Assembly (NCBI GenBank): GCA_003343705.1
Contig: QAKR01000001.1
Span: 1 to 38,844, forward strand
Reading direction: 5' to 3'
Source of the DNA: Clostridiales bacterium
Lineage (GTDB): Bacteria > Bacillota > Clostridia > Oscillospirales > UBA644
DNA: 38,844 bases
The notes under the pieces are model-generated. The model saw only the letters and a program-made list of their open reading frames with translations, was not told the origin of the DNA and made no database searches. Positions within the stretch are counted from its first letter, which is position 1; each line of letters begins with the position of its first letter. The position numbers and the translations under genes were made by a program. Positions 15,826 to 24,585 of this stretch are shown here, one piece after another.

Positions 15826-18375
15826 TTAAAAATAATAATAATAACTTAACCTACCCATCGGGAATGATTTGCCGGAAATATAATAATCGTTAATATCAAG
15901 ATAATTTTTAATATTATCTGCTACTTTAAAGTAAAAACCTGAAGTCCCGGTTGCACCGACTGCACTACGCGGAATAGATATCTGAACATTTTTACCGCTA
16001 TATGAAATTGTTGCTGTTCCCACTTGGCTACCGGTTGTTCCGTCAGAATTAAGTAGACATATTGATCCGGTTCCCACAGCACCTGAACTTGATGTTGCAA
16101 GCGTAGCTGAGCGGTTTATAACATATTTATATCCTTCCCATCCTTGAGCTTGGATATTTCCGGTGCTAAGAAAAACATTCATCCATCGGTCTTGGGAAAC
16201 TGCATATGTTACCAAAGAGGAAGTATAATTCTTAACATTGAGCTGGCAGGATATAAGCATATAAATATTATTAGCATCATGGGTTACTTTAACAGAAAGA
16301 ATGTTATTTAAAGGTAAATCAGTTTTATAAATATTAGTATCCGCAGCAGGAATCGAACCTTGAACAGGTGTTCCAGATCGTTTATATAATGTAGACTGAG
16401 GATTCATATAAAGATTTGTTACGTTATCCCACTGTGTAAAGGATGTAATATCATTTACATTTATAGTCTTGGAAACAGGAATTGCCATTGTTCCGGAAAT
16501 ACCTTTATAGTTTCGAATATTCTGTATCATCTGTAAATAAAAGCTATCTTGATAACCACCTGTCATAGGTTCAATATCTCGTGAAAATTCCTCGTTATAG
16601 CAGTCAACAAAAGCAATTCGGCTCAATCCATCTGGTATGTGCTTTAACGTTATCCATTCATTCCAACCTGTGATAAAGATGGTTGTTGCACCTTGATTTT
16701 TTGCACTATCCCACTGTCGCTGGAAGTTCTGACCTTGCCTGAAAGTCGTTATATTTCTATTACCGTTTGCATCACAACCTCTACCCCAGTTATTTTGTGA
16801 TCCATAATTTTGAATAGGTTTATCAGAGAAACGTCCGTTAGGATGTTGAGCAACTGATACGCTTATAATACCGTTATGATTATATTGAGGGAACACCCAT
16901 TCAATCCACGGAAATCCTGCTGCATCTGCAGAGGTAAACGATCCATCTATCCCCTGCTGAGGCCAGTACGCCGGACGAACATCCATATTTGCAGCAACTG
17001 TTGCGGAAGGTAAATCACCTATTATCATAGGTTTCCCTTTAGGGCAATAAAACAACGATGCATATTTGGAAGCGTTTGTTGTGTTTCCGTAAAGACTGTT
17101 ATACAAACTATTCATAGCATTTGTAGAGTCTGTATGCGTATAGAAAGCAATTTTCGGAACAGCCCATCCGCTGTTTTGCATAGAAAGCATATTATCAAGG
17201 ATTGTTGGCCAAACAGCGTCATAAGTAGGTCCATTAGTACAATCAAATATTATAAAATCGATACCTGCTGATGTAAGCATTTCGATATGACGACGAATTA
17301 CCCAAACCTCGGAAGCATTATAATAACCGAATAAAGGTTTGCCCCAATAGTGATATTCCTGAAGAGGGCTGAGAGTCGTACCTGACGTGTTAAGAACATC
17401 ACTTGTTTCCTTCCCTGCCGCAATCAATGCGGAAATATCATATACAGGGGCAGAGGTATTAACAACATGTTGCCCATTCCAAAGAAAATAGAATATTCCT
17501 ACTTGTTTATTATTATTGAATCCCTGTACAGGACTGAACGTTCTGCCGAACATATCAACGCCGCACAGATAATTAAAGTTATAACCGTTACCATAAGTAT
17601 CAACAGACGGCACAGAAGATGTTACCGTTACAGTAAAGGTAGTGGTTTTTGTAGCATAAGTTACGGTTATTGTTTGTGCCCTTACTGTTGTCGGACTATA
17701 ACCCGAAATCATACCTGATGTTACGGAAATAATTTCGCTTGTACTGTTATTATAATAAACAGTAATTTTAGCACCTGTCAAATCAAGGATCTCTCCGCTT
17801 TGATACGAAGTTTTGTCTGGATTAGTTGACATAGCTATAGAAGAAACACTCTTCGCATTAACAGTTACATTAAAGCTTGTGTTCATCCCGTTATATGTAA
17901 CGGTAACAGTCTGTGAACCTATTACTCCTGGATTATATCCTGTAATCATAGCTGCTGTTACCGGCGTGCTTTCATGTCCTCCGTTTGTATAATTTAAGTT
18001 TATCGCTGCGCCTGATATATCAAGGCTTTCGCCTTCTATATATGTTATCTTTGTAGGATTAGAATTCATTGAAATAGAAGCTAAAACTAACGGCTTTAAC
18101 GAAAGATCTAAAATCTTACGAGCATCAGTTGTAGTTATTTTACCATCAGGTACAGTTGGAAACACATCAGCATTTTCAAGGTTGGGGCCAGACAAAACAC
18201 GTAATTCGACCGCCGCTTGAAGTGCCCAACGAGCATCGGTTGTTGTTATCATTCCGCTACCGTCAACATCACCCAAAAGCGTTGGAGTTGCAGAAAATGA
18301 AATTCCAAACGCTATTGCAAGAGTTGCAGATAAAACAACCGCAAGCATTAAAACAAGCAGCTTGTTATTCTTCAT
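15826..18375 (-). CDS. Secreted glycosidase-like protein with N-terminal dockerin and two Ig-like domains
   Basis: An 849-residue protein. After the signal peptide (1-30) comes an N-terminal dockerin (about 33-93): repeat 1 is GDVDGSGMITTTDAR, and repeat 2 is stretched (DVFPTVPDGKITTTDAR). Two Big_3/4-like Ig domains follow (about 98-172 and 178-252). A TIM-barrel-like catalytic region (about 265-630) starts VGIFYFLWNG and includes IDFIIFDCTNG (about 370-380) and GWNEW (E573). These resemble GH71/GH99- or WbsX-type barrels, but I cannot assign a family. The C-terminal 200 residues are beta-rich and look like a CBM9/DOMON module. GAAAGGA precedes the start. The gene is 27 bases after the cohesin gene, so they form an operon. 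Confidence 0.8.
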   Translation of the reverse strand: MKNNKLLVLMLAVVLSATLAIAFGISFSATPTLLGDVDGSGMITTTDARWALQAAVELRVLSGPNLENADVFPTVPDGKITTTDARKILDLSLKPLVLASISMNSNPTKITYIEGESLDISGAAINLNYTNGGHESTPVTAAMITGYNPGVIGSQTVTVTYNGMNTSFNVTVNAKSVSSIAMSTNPDKTSYQSGEILDLTGAKITVYYNNSTSEIISVTSGMISGYSPTTVRAQTITVTYATKTTTFTVTVTSSVPSVDTYGNGYNFNYLCGVDMFGRTFSPVQGFNNNKQVGIFYFLWNGQHVVNTSAPVYDISALIAAGKETSDVLNTSGTTLSPLQEYHYWGKPLFGYYNASEVWVIRRHIEMLTSAGIDFIIFDCTNGPTYDAVWPTILDNMLSMQNSGWAVPKIAFYTHTDSTNAMNSLYNSLYGNTTNASKYASLFYCPKGKPMIIGDLPSATVAANMDVRPAYWPQQGIDGSFTSADAAGFPWIEWVFPQYNHNGIISVSVAQHPNGRFSDKPIQNYGSQNNWGRGCDANGNRNITTFRQGQNFQRQWDSAKNQGATTIFITGWNEWITLKHIPDGLSRIAFVDCYNEEFSRDIEPMTGGYQDSFYLQMIQNIRNYKGISGTMAIPVSKTINVNDITSFTQWDNVTNLYMNPQSTLYKRSGTPVQGSIPAADTNIYKTDLPLNNILSVKVTHDANNIYMLISCQLNVKNYTSSLVTYAVSQDRWMNVFLSTGNIQAQGWEGYKYVINRSATLATSSSGAVGTGSICLLNSDGTTGSQVGTATISYSGKNVQISIPRSAVGATGTSGFYFKVADNIKNYLDINDYYISGKSFPMGRLSYYYYF

Positions 18376-18402
18376 TTTAATACCGATCCTTTCAATAAAT
18401 AT

Positions 18403-20910
18403 TTATTGCGAGATTACAACAAAAGCATTATTTACATCAAATGTAAGGTTTGTGTCGGTAGATGAAACAACTTCAGAAGCGTTTAAAACAAGTGATGTAA
18501 CTGCTGATGTTGTTGTAGCATTAACAGTAAAGTTTAAAGTAAATAATGTTGTTGCGTTTGTTAAAGCCTCAGAAGCGATATAACCAACTAAAAGCCTACC
18601 TGATGTTGTTTGATTAGCCTCAAAAAACCCTGTACCGGTTGCATTTACAAAAGTAAGAGCACTTGTGTCATAAGTAATTTCAAGCAAACAATTAGACATT
18701 CCTGAATTTGGCAAAACACTTATAGGTATAGAAATCGAACTACCTTTTGAAGCTGTGGCATCGGAACCTCCGTTAACAACAAAAGTAACATCATATGCAG
18801 GTTGATTAACAGTTACAGTGAAGGTTGTTGTCTGACCTTGGAAGGTTACAGTGACTGTCTTTGTACCGGCAGAAGAATTATCAAACCCGGAAACCATATC
18901 GGTAGTTACATCCACAACAGAAGTGTGGTTATCACCGTAAGTTACAGTAATTTTTGCAGCTGTAATATCAAGTAAATCATTTATATTGTAAACAGTTTTA
19001 GCAGGCTGGGTATTCATTATAATCGAAGCTACATGTTGGGAAAGAAGAACCAGATTATTAATTGCATTCTGTAAAGCTGTAAGCGCGTTTGCACATTGCT
19101 CATCTGTGCCCGAATCTATAATTTGAGATGTTTTGCCTGCATATGCAGTTGTTACAGCAAGCCAACTTGACTGCGTATATAAAGCAGATTTTGAACTGAC
19201 AGTGTTATAAAGACTATCCATAGAATTACTAAATACAATTCCCATTTTCAATTCAGCTCTCATATTAACCCACTTGGAAACAAGAGATGCTCTCATATTT
19301 GTGTAAGCTGCTGCAGGTTGTATTGTTGTATTAGCAATAAGTGTTTCAGCATTGGAAAGCTCAGTTCTGTATGCTATAACCGATGCCTTTGTGCCGGAAG
19401 ATGATAAAACTACTCGTTGAGAATAACTCCTGAATGTAGGCATAGACGTCTCAAGTGAAGCTTTTGCAGCAAGAGCCTCAGGGTCTGTTGTAGTAACAAG
19501 ACTTGCTATAGCAGATTGAAGTTCATTCATTATAACAAGGCACTGCGCATCTGTTCCGTAATTTAAAACATCCTCCGTAACCTTTGCATAAGCTTTTTCA
19601 ACTGCAGCCCATGATTGAGTAGTATAGAAAGACTTATTTACATTATATTTATCATAAAGTCCTTGTGCCTGTTGTTTAAAACCAAGTGCAAAGCATACTG
19701 CATTTCTCATATCAATTAACTTAGATGTTAGAGTATTTCTTAAATTGGTATACTCTTCGATAGTAAGAAGAGATCCTTCAAGGACCCCCTTAACTCTTGA
19801 AAGTTCATTTTTATATGCAACTACTGCAACATTGGAAAGATTTGCAGGAAGAATAACTCTATTATAATAATTAATGAAAATACCGTCTACAACTTCTTTA
19901 TAAAGAGAAACTCTTGCTGAAATTACAGAATTATCTTGCGAAGATCTATATTGAAGTGCACTTATTGCATTATTAAGTGTATCCATTGCATTTGAACATT
20001 GTAAATCAGTCCCGGAGTTTACGATGTCTTGTGTTTTTAATGCATACGAAGCTTCCACAGAAGCCCATGTTTCGGGAGTGTAAAGGCTTGCATTTACTAC
20101 AACGGAGTTATATTTTTCATTAAATACTTTTTCAAATATAGCCCCAATACAAGTTGCAAGTCTCATATTCTGCCAAGCTAAATCAAGCTCTTTTCTGATA
20201 GAGGGATAAGCAGCAGCAGATTGAAGAGGCCCATTTATTAAATCGTATGTCTCTTTCAATTTTGCTCTGTATTGAAGGACTTTCTGACTATTCTGATGAG
20301 CAACAATAACTATTCTATCTGAATAAGCTTGAAAAACAGGCATCTCAGAAGAAAGCGTATTGCGTGCAGCAATAGCTTGTGGGTCTTCACTTGTTGCAGG
20401 GACAAGGTTTGAAATCGCAGTTTTAAGAGAATCAATACATGATTTACATTGTGCATCTGTTCCATCATTAACTATTTGAGTCGTTTTAAGTGCATATGCT
20501 GCCTCTACAGCTGACCAACTGTCTATTGTATAGCTGCTCTTTGCTATATAAACATCATTATACATCTTTTTAAATTTGTTATCAAAAACCGCACCTATTT
20601 CTGTTTCAACACGCATATTCTGCCATTTAGCAACAAGAGATGCTCTCATATCAGTATAAACAGATGCACCCTGTAAAGAACCGGCTAAAAGGGATGTTGC
20701 AGCCGAAAGTTCATTACGATATATAACAACTGAATTTTTTAACTGATTTTCATCCAAAACTATCCTTTGGGAGTAACTGTTGAAAATGGGCATACTGTTT
20801 TGCAGAGTTGAACGAGCAGTTTCTGCCTCAGTGGCAGCTGCAAAAGTAACCGGGAACAATGAAAGAAGAATAACGCACGAAAGCAACGCGGTTAAAATTT
20901 TCTTGCTCAT
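18403..20910 (-). CDS. Cohesin-bearing scaffoldin-like secreted protein with four FIVAR-like repeats
   Basis: An 835-residue protein. A signal peptide (1-25, ending FAAA) is followed by four repeats of about 150 residues (33-170, 183-320, 333-472, 483-622). Each starts with a MPxFxxYSxRIV block and ends with a FIVAR-like SWxAVExAYAxKTxxIVNxGTDxQC block. A Big_3-like Ig domain (628-702) and a C-terminal cohesin-like domain (705-835; SSISIPISVLPNSGMSNCLL, YDTSALTF, LFTLNFTV) complete it. The cohesin should hold dockerin proteins, and the repeats may form a stalk or bind carbohydrate. It has no dockerin, S-layer or sortase signal of its own. The ATG follows GAAAGGATGA. It is first in an operon with a dockerin glycosidase-like gene. 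The cohesin call rests on pattern recognition. Confidence 0.8.
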   Translation of the reverse strand: MSKKILTALLSCVILLSLFPVTFAAATEAETARSTLQNSMPIFNSYSQRIVLDENQLKNSVVIYRNELSAATSLLAGSLQGASVYTDMRASLVAKWQNMRVETEIGAVFDNKFKKMYNDVYIAKSSYTIDSWSAVEAAYALKTTQIVNDGTDAQCKSCIDSLKTAISNLVPATSEDPQAIAARNTLSSEMPVFQAYSDRIVIVAHQNSQKVLQYRAKLKETYDLINGPLQSAAAYPSIRKELDLAWQNMRLATCIGAIFEKVFNEKYNSVVVNASLYTPETWASVEASYALKTQDIVNSGTDLQCSNAMDTLNNAISALQYRSSQDNSVISARVSLYKEVVDGIFINYYNRVILPANLSNVAVVAYKNELSRVKGVLEGSLLTIEEYTNLRNTLTSKLIDMRNAVCFALGFKQQAQGLYDKYNVNKSFYTTQSWAAVEKAYAKVTEDVLNYGTDAQCLVIMNELQSAIASLVTTTDPEALAAKASLETSMPTFRSYSQRVVLSSSGTKASVIAYRTELSNAETLIANTTIQPAAAYTNMRASLVSKWVNMRAELKMGIVFSNSMDSLYNTVSSKSALYTQSSWLAVTTAYAGKTSQIIDSGTDEQCANALTALQNAINNLVLLSQHVASIIMNTQPAKTVYNINDLLDITAAKITVTYGDNHTSVVDVTTDMVSGFDNSSAGTKTVTVTFQGQTTTFTVTVNQPAYDVTFVVNGGSDATASKGSSISIPISVLPNSGMSNCLLEITYDTSALTFVNATGTGFFEANQTTSGRLLVGYIASEALTNATTLFTLNFTVNATTTSAVTSLVLNASEVVSSTDTNLTFDVNNAFVVISQ
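19045..20814 (-). repeat. Four tandem coding repeats of about 450 bases
   Basis: This region encodes residues 33-622 of the cohesin protein: four modules of about 150 residues with matching motif order. They have diverged enough to be readable as separate copies, with repeat 3 the most divergent. They are protein repeats, not mobile or CRISPR DNA. Confidence 0.85.
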
Positions 20911-20981
20911 TAATAGTCATCCTTTCGGTATCATATAAATAATAAACATATTTATTTCGCATAATATTCATATATATTTAT

Positions 20982-21010
20982 ATTATAGCATAATTACAAA
21001 AGGATGTAAA
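20982..21010 (-). promoter_or_regulatory. Promoter of the cohesin/dockerin operon
   Basis: TTTACA (21010-21005) and a perfect TATAAT (20987-20982) are 17 bases apart. The leader to ATG 20910 is about 65 bases. The promoter lies just past the end of the upstream U32 gene, for which I find no clear terminator. Confidence 0.75.
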
Positions 21011-21061
21011 TACTTTTTAAAAACGTATGTAACAATATTTTAACATATTATTTGTGTATTT

Positions 21062-22309
21062 TTACCAATTAACACCTTTTTTCCTTCTTACAAAGCTCAT
21101 TGAGCCTATATATTTATCAATTTTAACTTTTACCAACATTCCAGGATGTGGGGCAGTAAGAATTTCATTATTATGTTCATCATAAATTTTATCAATTGTA
21201 AAAGTGTACGGATCTTTACCGGCTTCTAATATTTCACATACGTCTCCTACCGCAAATTTATTTTTTTGGCTGACTAATATACACCCCATTAGGGCATCAT
21301 AACTTTTAACCTCGGCAACAACTTCATAATCCCGTATATATGAACTTTCTTTATAGTTTTGACCATTCTCTGCTTGGTCACCGTAAAAAAACCCAGGGTA
21401 ATACTCACGGTGACTCACTTTACAAACTTCTTCATAAAACTCCCCTACATGATCTGAATAGTATGAGAGATCTTCAAAACATGAATCAATGGCCCTTCTG
21501 TAAGCCTGAGTAATACACGCAACATAATATTCGGTTTTTACACGTCCTTCTATTTTAAAGCTATCTATACCTGCTGTTAATAAGTCTGGTATATGTTCTA
21601 TCATACACATATCTTTCGAATTTAGAATAAAAGTTCCTGTATCAGTCTCATACACAGGGAAATATTGACCTTCACGTTTTTCTTCACATAAGGTATACTT
21701 CCATCTGCATGGCTGTGCACAACTACCTCGGTTGGAATCGCGAGCTGTCATATAATTAGATAATAGACATCTTCCCGAATGTGAAACACACATTGCTCCG
21801 TGTACAAATGCCTCAAGCTCGAGTTCAGGGCATTCACGGTGTATTGCGGAAATTTCATCAAGGGAAAGTTCTCGTGCCAGAACAACACGTGAAGCCCCCA
21901 GCTCATGCCACATCCTTGCTGTTAAAAAGTTGCAGACATTAGCTTGTGTAGAGATGTGTATTTCTACATTGGGACAGTGTTTTTTTGCAAGAGAAAACAC
22001 GCCGAAATCCGAACAGATAACAGCATCAACTTTTATTTCATTTAAAAATTCCAAATAAGACGGAAGTCTATTAATTTCATCATTTCTCGGAACACTATTA
22101 CATGCAATATATACTTTTTTCTGCTTAGAATGTGCAAATTCTACAGCTTTCTCAAGCTCTGTAGCAGAAAAATTTTTAACAGCAGTTCTTAATGAAAATT
22201 CTTCGCCTCCTAAATATACAGCATCCGCGCCATATTGGATGGCATACATCATTCGGGAATAGTCTCCGGCTGGAGCAAGAAGTTCGGGTTTTTTCATTTT
22301 ATGTGCCAT
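21062..22309 (-). CDS. trhP: U32-family protein, tRNA U34 hydroxylation type (TrhP-like)
   Basis: A 415-residue protein with the peptidase U32 signature from E166 to S184 (EAFVHGAMC, then GRCLLS) and the further cysteines C197 and C201 (GSCAQPC). It starts with the typical ELLAPAGD and GADAVYLGG blocks. Many U32 proteins are not proteases: TrhP uses prephenate to hydroxylate uridine 34 of tRNA. Placement two genes after trmR, whose product methylates that hydroxyl, supports this role. ATG 22309 has no adjacent ribosome site, but an AAAGGA at 22356-22351 could be brought close by a GCGGG/CCCGC hairpin between them. An in-frame stop bars any longer start. Confidence 0.85.
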   Translation of the reverse strand: MAHKMKKPELLAPAGDYSRMMYAIQYGADAVYLGGEEFSLRTAVKNFSATELEKAVEFAHSKQKKVYIACNSVPRNDEINRLPSYLEFLNEIKVDAVICSDFGVFSLAKKHCPNVEIHISTQANVCNFLTARMWHELGASRVVLARELSLDEISAIHRECPELELEAFVHGAMCVSHSGRCLLSNYMTARDSNRGSCAQPCRWKYTLCEEKREGQYFPVYETDTGTFILNSKDMCMIEHIPDLLTAGIDSFKIEGRVKTEYYVACITQAYRRAIDSCFEDLSYYSDHVGEFYEEVCKVSHREYYPGFFYGDQAENGQNYKESSYIRDYEVVAEVKSYDALMGCILVSQKNKFAVGDVCEILEAGKDPYTFTIDKIYDEHNNEILTAPHPGMLVKVKIDKYIGSMSFVRRKKGVNW

Positions 22310-22371
22310 GCGGGGGATAAAAATTCAATTATTTAATTAATACCCGCAAATCCTTTCATAAGTTGTTTAGT

Positions 22372-22830
22372 TTAAGAACCGAAATATTGTTTCATTATAC
22401 TCATTCCGTTTCCGAAAATAAGAGAAAAAACAAAATATAAAAAAAAGCAAATCACAAGTTGGCCAAAAACACATGTGAGGATGTAGGTTTTAGCATCCTC
22501 AAAAGTTATCAGCTTATCTTCTGTTTTGCTTATTGAATATACTACAGCAACAATAATTCCGAATAAAGGCAGAAAAACTCCGATTATCTTTGCCCATGTA
22601 GAAATCGAATGTTTATCTTCCTTTTCTTCAAAGCTCTGAGCACCGCGTTCACCTAAAACAACAAGTTTTTCGCGGCATTTATCACATTCTTCTTTTAATA
22701 ATGGGAATTTTTTTCCGCAACGCGGGCAAATTTTATAAGAGGCCCCTCTATTGAGGCTTTGTCCGCATTTTTCACATATATCAAGTTTATAAGGATTTTC
22801 ATGCCCGCATTTCTGACATAGCTTTTTCAT
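22372..22830 (-). CDS. Zinc-ribbon membrane protein of unknown function
   Basis: A 152-residue protein, start set at ATG 22830 because AAAGGA ends eight bases upstream. The N-terminal 60 residues hold two zinc ribbons, each of two CxxC pairs: C5/C8 with C18/C21 and CPRC with CDKC. A charged linker follows, then two membrane segments (about 83-103 and 113-138). I do not recognise a family beyond the generic zinc-ribbon membrane proteins of Firmicutes. It overlaps the end of trmR by 32 bases, so translation is likely coupled. The ribbons would face the cytoplasm, perhaps binding RNA or protein, but the function is unknown. Confidence 0.75.
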   Translation of the reverse strand: MKKLCQKCGHENPYKLDICEKCGQSLNRGASYKICPRCGKKFPLLKEECDKCREKLVVLGERGAQSFEEKEDKHSISTWAKIIGVFLPLFGIIVAVVYSISKTEDKLITFEDAKTYILTCVFGQLVICFFLYFVFSLIFGNGMSIMKQYFGS

Positions 22831-23482
22831 CAAGAGAGTCCTTTTTAATGCTGACTGTCACCCCGTCACTTATAGGGAGAATAACTGTTTTAAGAGATTT
22901 CTCCCCTTCAAGATCATCAAGAAATGACGACAGCCTGTTTATTATTGTTTTGTTTCGTCTAATATCAGGGATTTTAGTTGCTACACGCCCGTTAAAAAGA
23001 ACATTATCGCAAACAAGCACACCTTCATTATTTAAGAGACGAACACATTCTTTTAAAAATAACGGATATTGTCCCTTTGCAGCGTCAATAAAAATAAAGT
23101 CTGCTTTCTTAGTAATTGTAGGTAATATTTTTGTTGCATCGCCTTCCAGAAGAGTAACATTCTTAGCATTAAATCGTGCAAAATTTTCTTTGGCAGGGGC
23201 AATCATTACCGGATTTCGTTCAATTGTTGTTATTTTCGCATCGGGGGTTACGCTTAACATAAGTAATGAAGAAAAGCCTATACAAGTGCCGATTTCAAGA
23301 ATTTCCGACGGCTTTTTTATATAACATAAAATTTCGATTAAATCAGATGTTTCAGGATCTGCAATAGGGTACCCGGCATTTCTGGCCATACGCTCTAAAG
23401 CTCCGATTTCTCCGTCGCGTTCACGTCGTATTTTACGCATGAATTCGGTTATATGCGTAAATACAAGTCCATCCTTATCCAA
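22799..23482 (-). CDS. trmR: tRNA 5-hydroxyuridine methyltransferase (TrmR/YrrM, O-methyltransferase family 3)
   Basis: A 227-residue class I SAM methyltransferase. Motif I is ILEIGTCIGFSS (61-72), the acidic SAM-binding residue is E88 (TTIERN), and the metal ligands are D133 (FIDAAKGQ) and the DN pair at 159-160. This is the family-3 layout that in Bacillus (YrrM) methylates 5-hydroxyuridine at the tRNA wobble position. As in Bacillus, it directly follows mltG (yrrL), two bases apart, and a U32 gene is just downstream. The family also includes small-molecule catechol methyltransferases, but the context makes the tRNA role likely. Confidence 0.87.
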   Translation of the reverse strand: MDKDGLVFTHITEFMRKIRRERDGEIGALERMARNAGYPIADPETSDLIEILCYIKKPSEILEIGTCIGFSSLLMLSVTPDAKITTIERNPVMIAPAKENFARFNAKNVTLLEGDATKILPTITKKADFIFIDAAKGQYPLFLKECVRLLNNEGVLVCDNVLFNGRVATKIPDIRRNKTIINRLSSFLDDLEGEKSLKTVILPISDGVTVSIKKDSLDEKAMSEMRA

Positions 23483-23484
23483 AA

Positions 23485-24585
23485 TTACCAGTTCCCCTTA
23501 TATTTTTTAACATTCGCTTCATGCTCACTGTTTGTTTTTGCAAAAGCAGATGAACCTGTCTCGTCCCCTTTTGAACAGAAATATAGATAATCAGTATCAG
23601 CAGGTTGCACTGCGGCAAGCAAAGCATCATAACCGGGATTACATATAGGTGTGGGGGGAAGACCAGTATATAGATAAGTGTTATATGGACTGTCTGTTTC
23701 CATTTGTTCCGAAGTAAGGGCAGGGTGCCGTTCCGCTTTGGGTAAAGTATAGTTGAACGTTGCACAGCTCTGAAGTTTCATTTCTTTTTTTAATCTATTA
23801 TGAAAAACTGACGAAACAAGAGGCATATCTTCTTTGTTTCCGGCTTCTTTTTCAATTATTGAAGCAAGGATAACAGCATCATTAAAACTCATACCTGACT
23901 TTTTCAATGCAGTATTAAATTCATTGCTGCTCATCTTATTATAAAATGTGTTAACAAGCTTGAGTATAACTTTTCGTTCCCCGGCACTTGTGTAAAACTC
24001 ATATGTATCGGGAAATAAATATCCTTCAAGACGGTTTTCAGTTCCTATTTTAGGCAAAAAATCATAGTGATAATCGTTTGAAAGCAACGCATCTTTAAAG
24101 CCCTGCTCAGTACCTATACCGTTATCAACAAACTCTTTTATAATATCCTGTGTTTCACTGCCTTCTTTAAAAAGAATTGTTACAAGCTGCGGACCTGGAT
24201 CAATATTCAGGACTCCGGTTGATACTTTATTAACAGTATCATATTCGCCGCATATAGTTGAATACTTTGCATTTTTAGCAAGAGTAATTTGTGTTCCGGT
24301 GTTATACCCTAATGAAGTATCTTTTTTTGTTATATCAATAAAAAGCTTAAAGGCAAATTTATATTTAATAACTCCGTTTTTCTTCAAAACATTGGCAACA
24401 GTGTCTAAATCTGCTCCGTCAGGCAAAGTAAAAGAAACCTGTGTTGCATCGCTTTCTTTTCCCATAACATCACGATAAGTATTAATGGTTATAAAAACAG
24501 CTGTTACTATTAATATTATAATAGCAAGCCAAATACTCAATTTTATTATAAGTTTTTTTCTTGATTTGCTTGATTTTTTACCCAT
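23485..24585 (-). CDS. mltG: Endolytic transglycosylase MltG (YceG-like)
   Basis: A 366-residue membrane-anchored protein. A basic N-terminus (KKSSKSRKK) and one membrane segment (about 13-31) are followed by a LysM-like region. The catalytic YceG domain contains ASIIEKEAG (catalytic Glu near 240), FHNRLKK, DSPYNTYLYTGLPPTPICNPG and the final EH motif. MltG cleaves nascent peptidoglycan strands and sets glycan length. GGGAG precedes the ATG, and the gene overlaps the CPBP gene by 40 bases. One odd detail is a cysteine (QSCATFNY) where most members have aspartate (QSDPTV). Confidence 0.93.
   Translation of the reverse strand: MGKKSSKSRKKLIIKLSIWLAIIILIVTAVFITINTYRDVMGKESDATQVSFTLPDGADLDTVANVLKKNGVIKYKFAFKLFIDITKKDTSLGYNTGTQITLAKNAKYSTICGEYDTVNKVSTGVLNIDPGPQLVTILFKEGSETQDIIKEFVDNGIGTEQGFKDALLSNDYHYDFLPKIGTENRLEGYLFPDTYEFYTSAGERKVILKLVNTFYNKMSSNEFNTALKKSGMSFNDAVILASIIEKEAGNKEDMPLVSSVFHNRLKKEMKLQSCATFNYTLPKAERHPALTSEQMETDSPYNTYLYTGLPPTPICNPGYDALLAAVQPADTDYLYFCSKGDETGSSAFAKTNSEHEANVKKYKGNW

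Noticed and set aside
19045..20814. Regular repeats as CRISPR or satellite DNA
   Set aside because: The period is about 450 bases, the frame is open throughout, and similarity is at the protein level, so these are protein modules.
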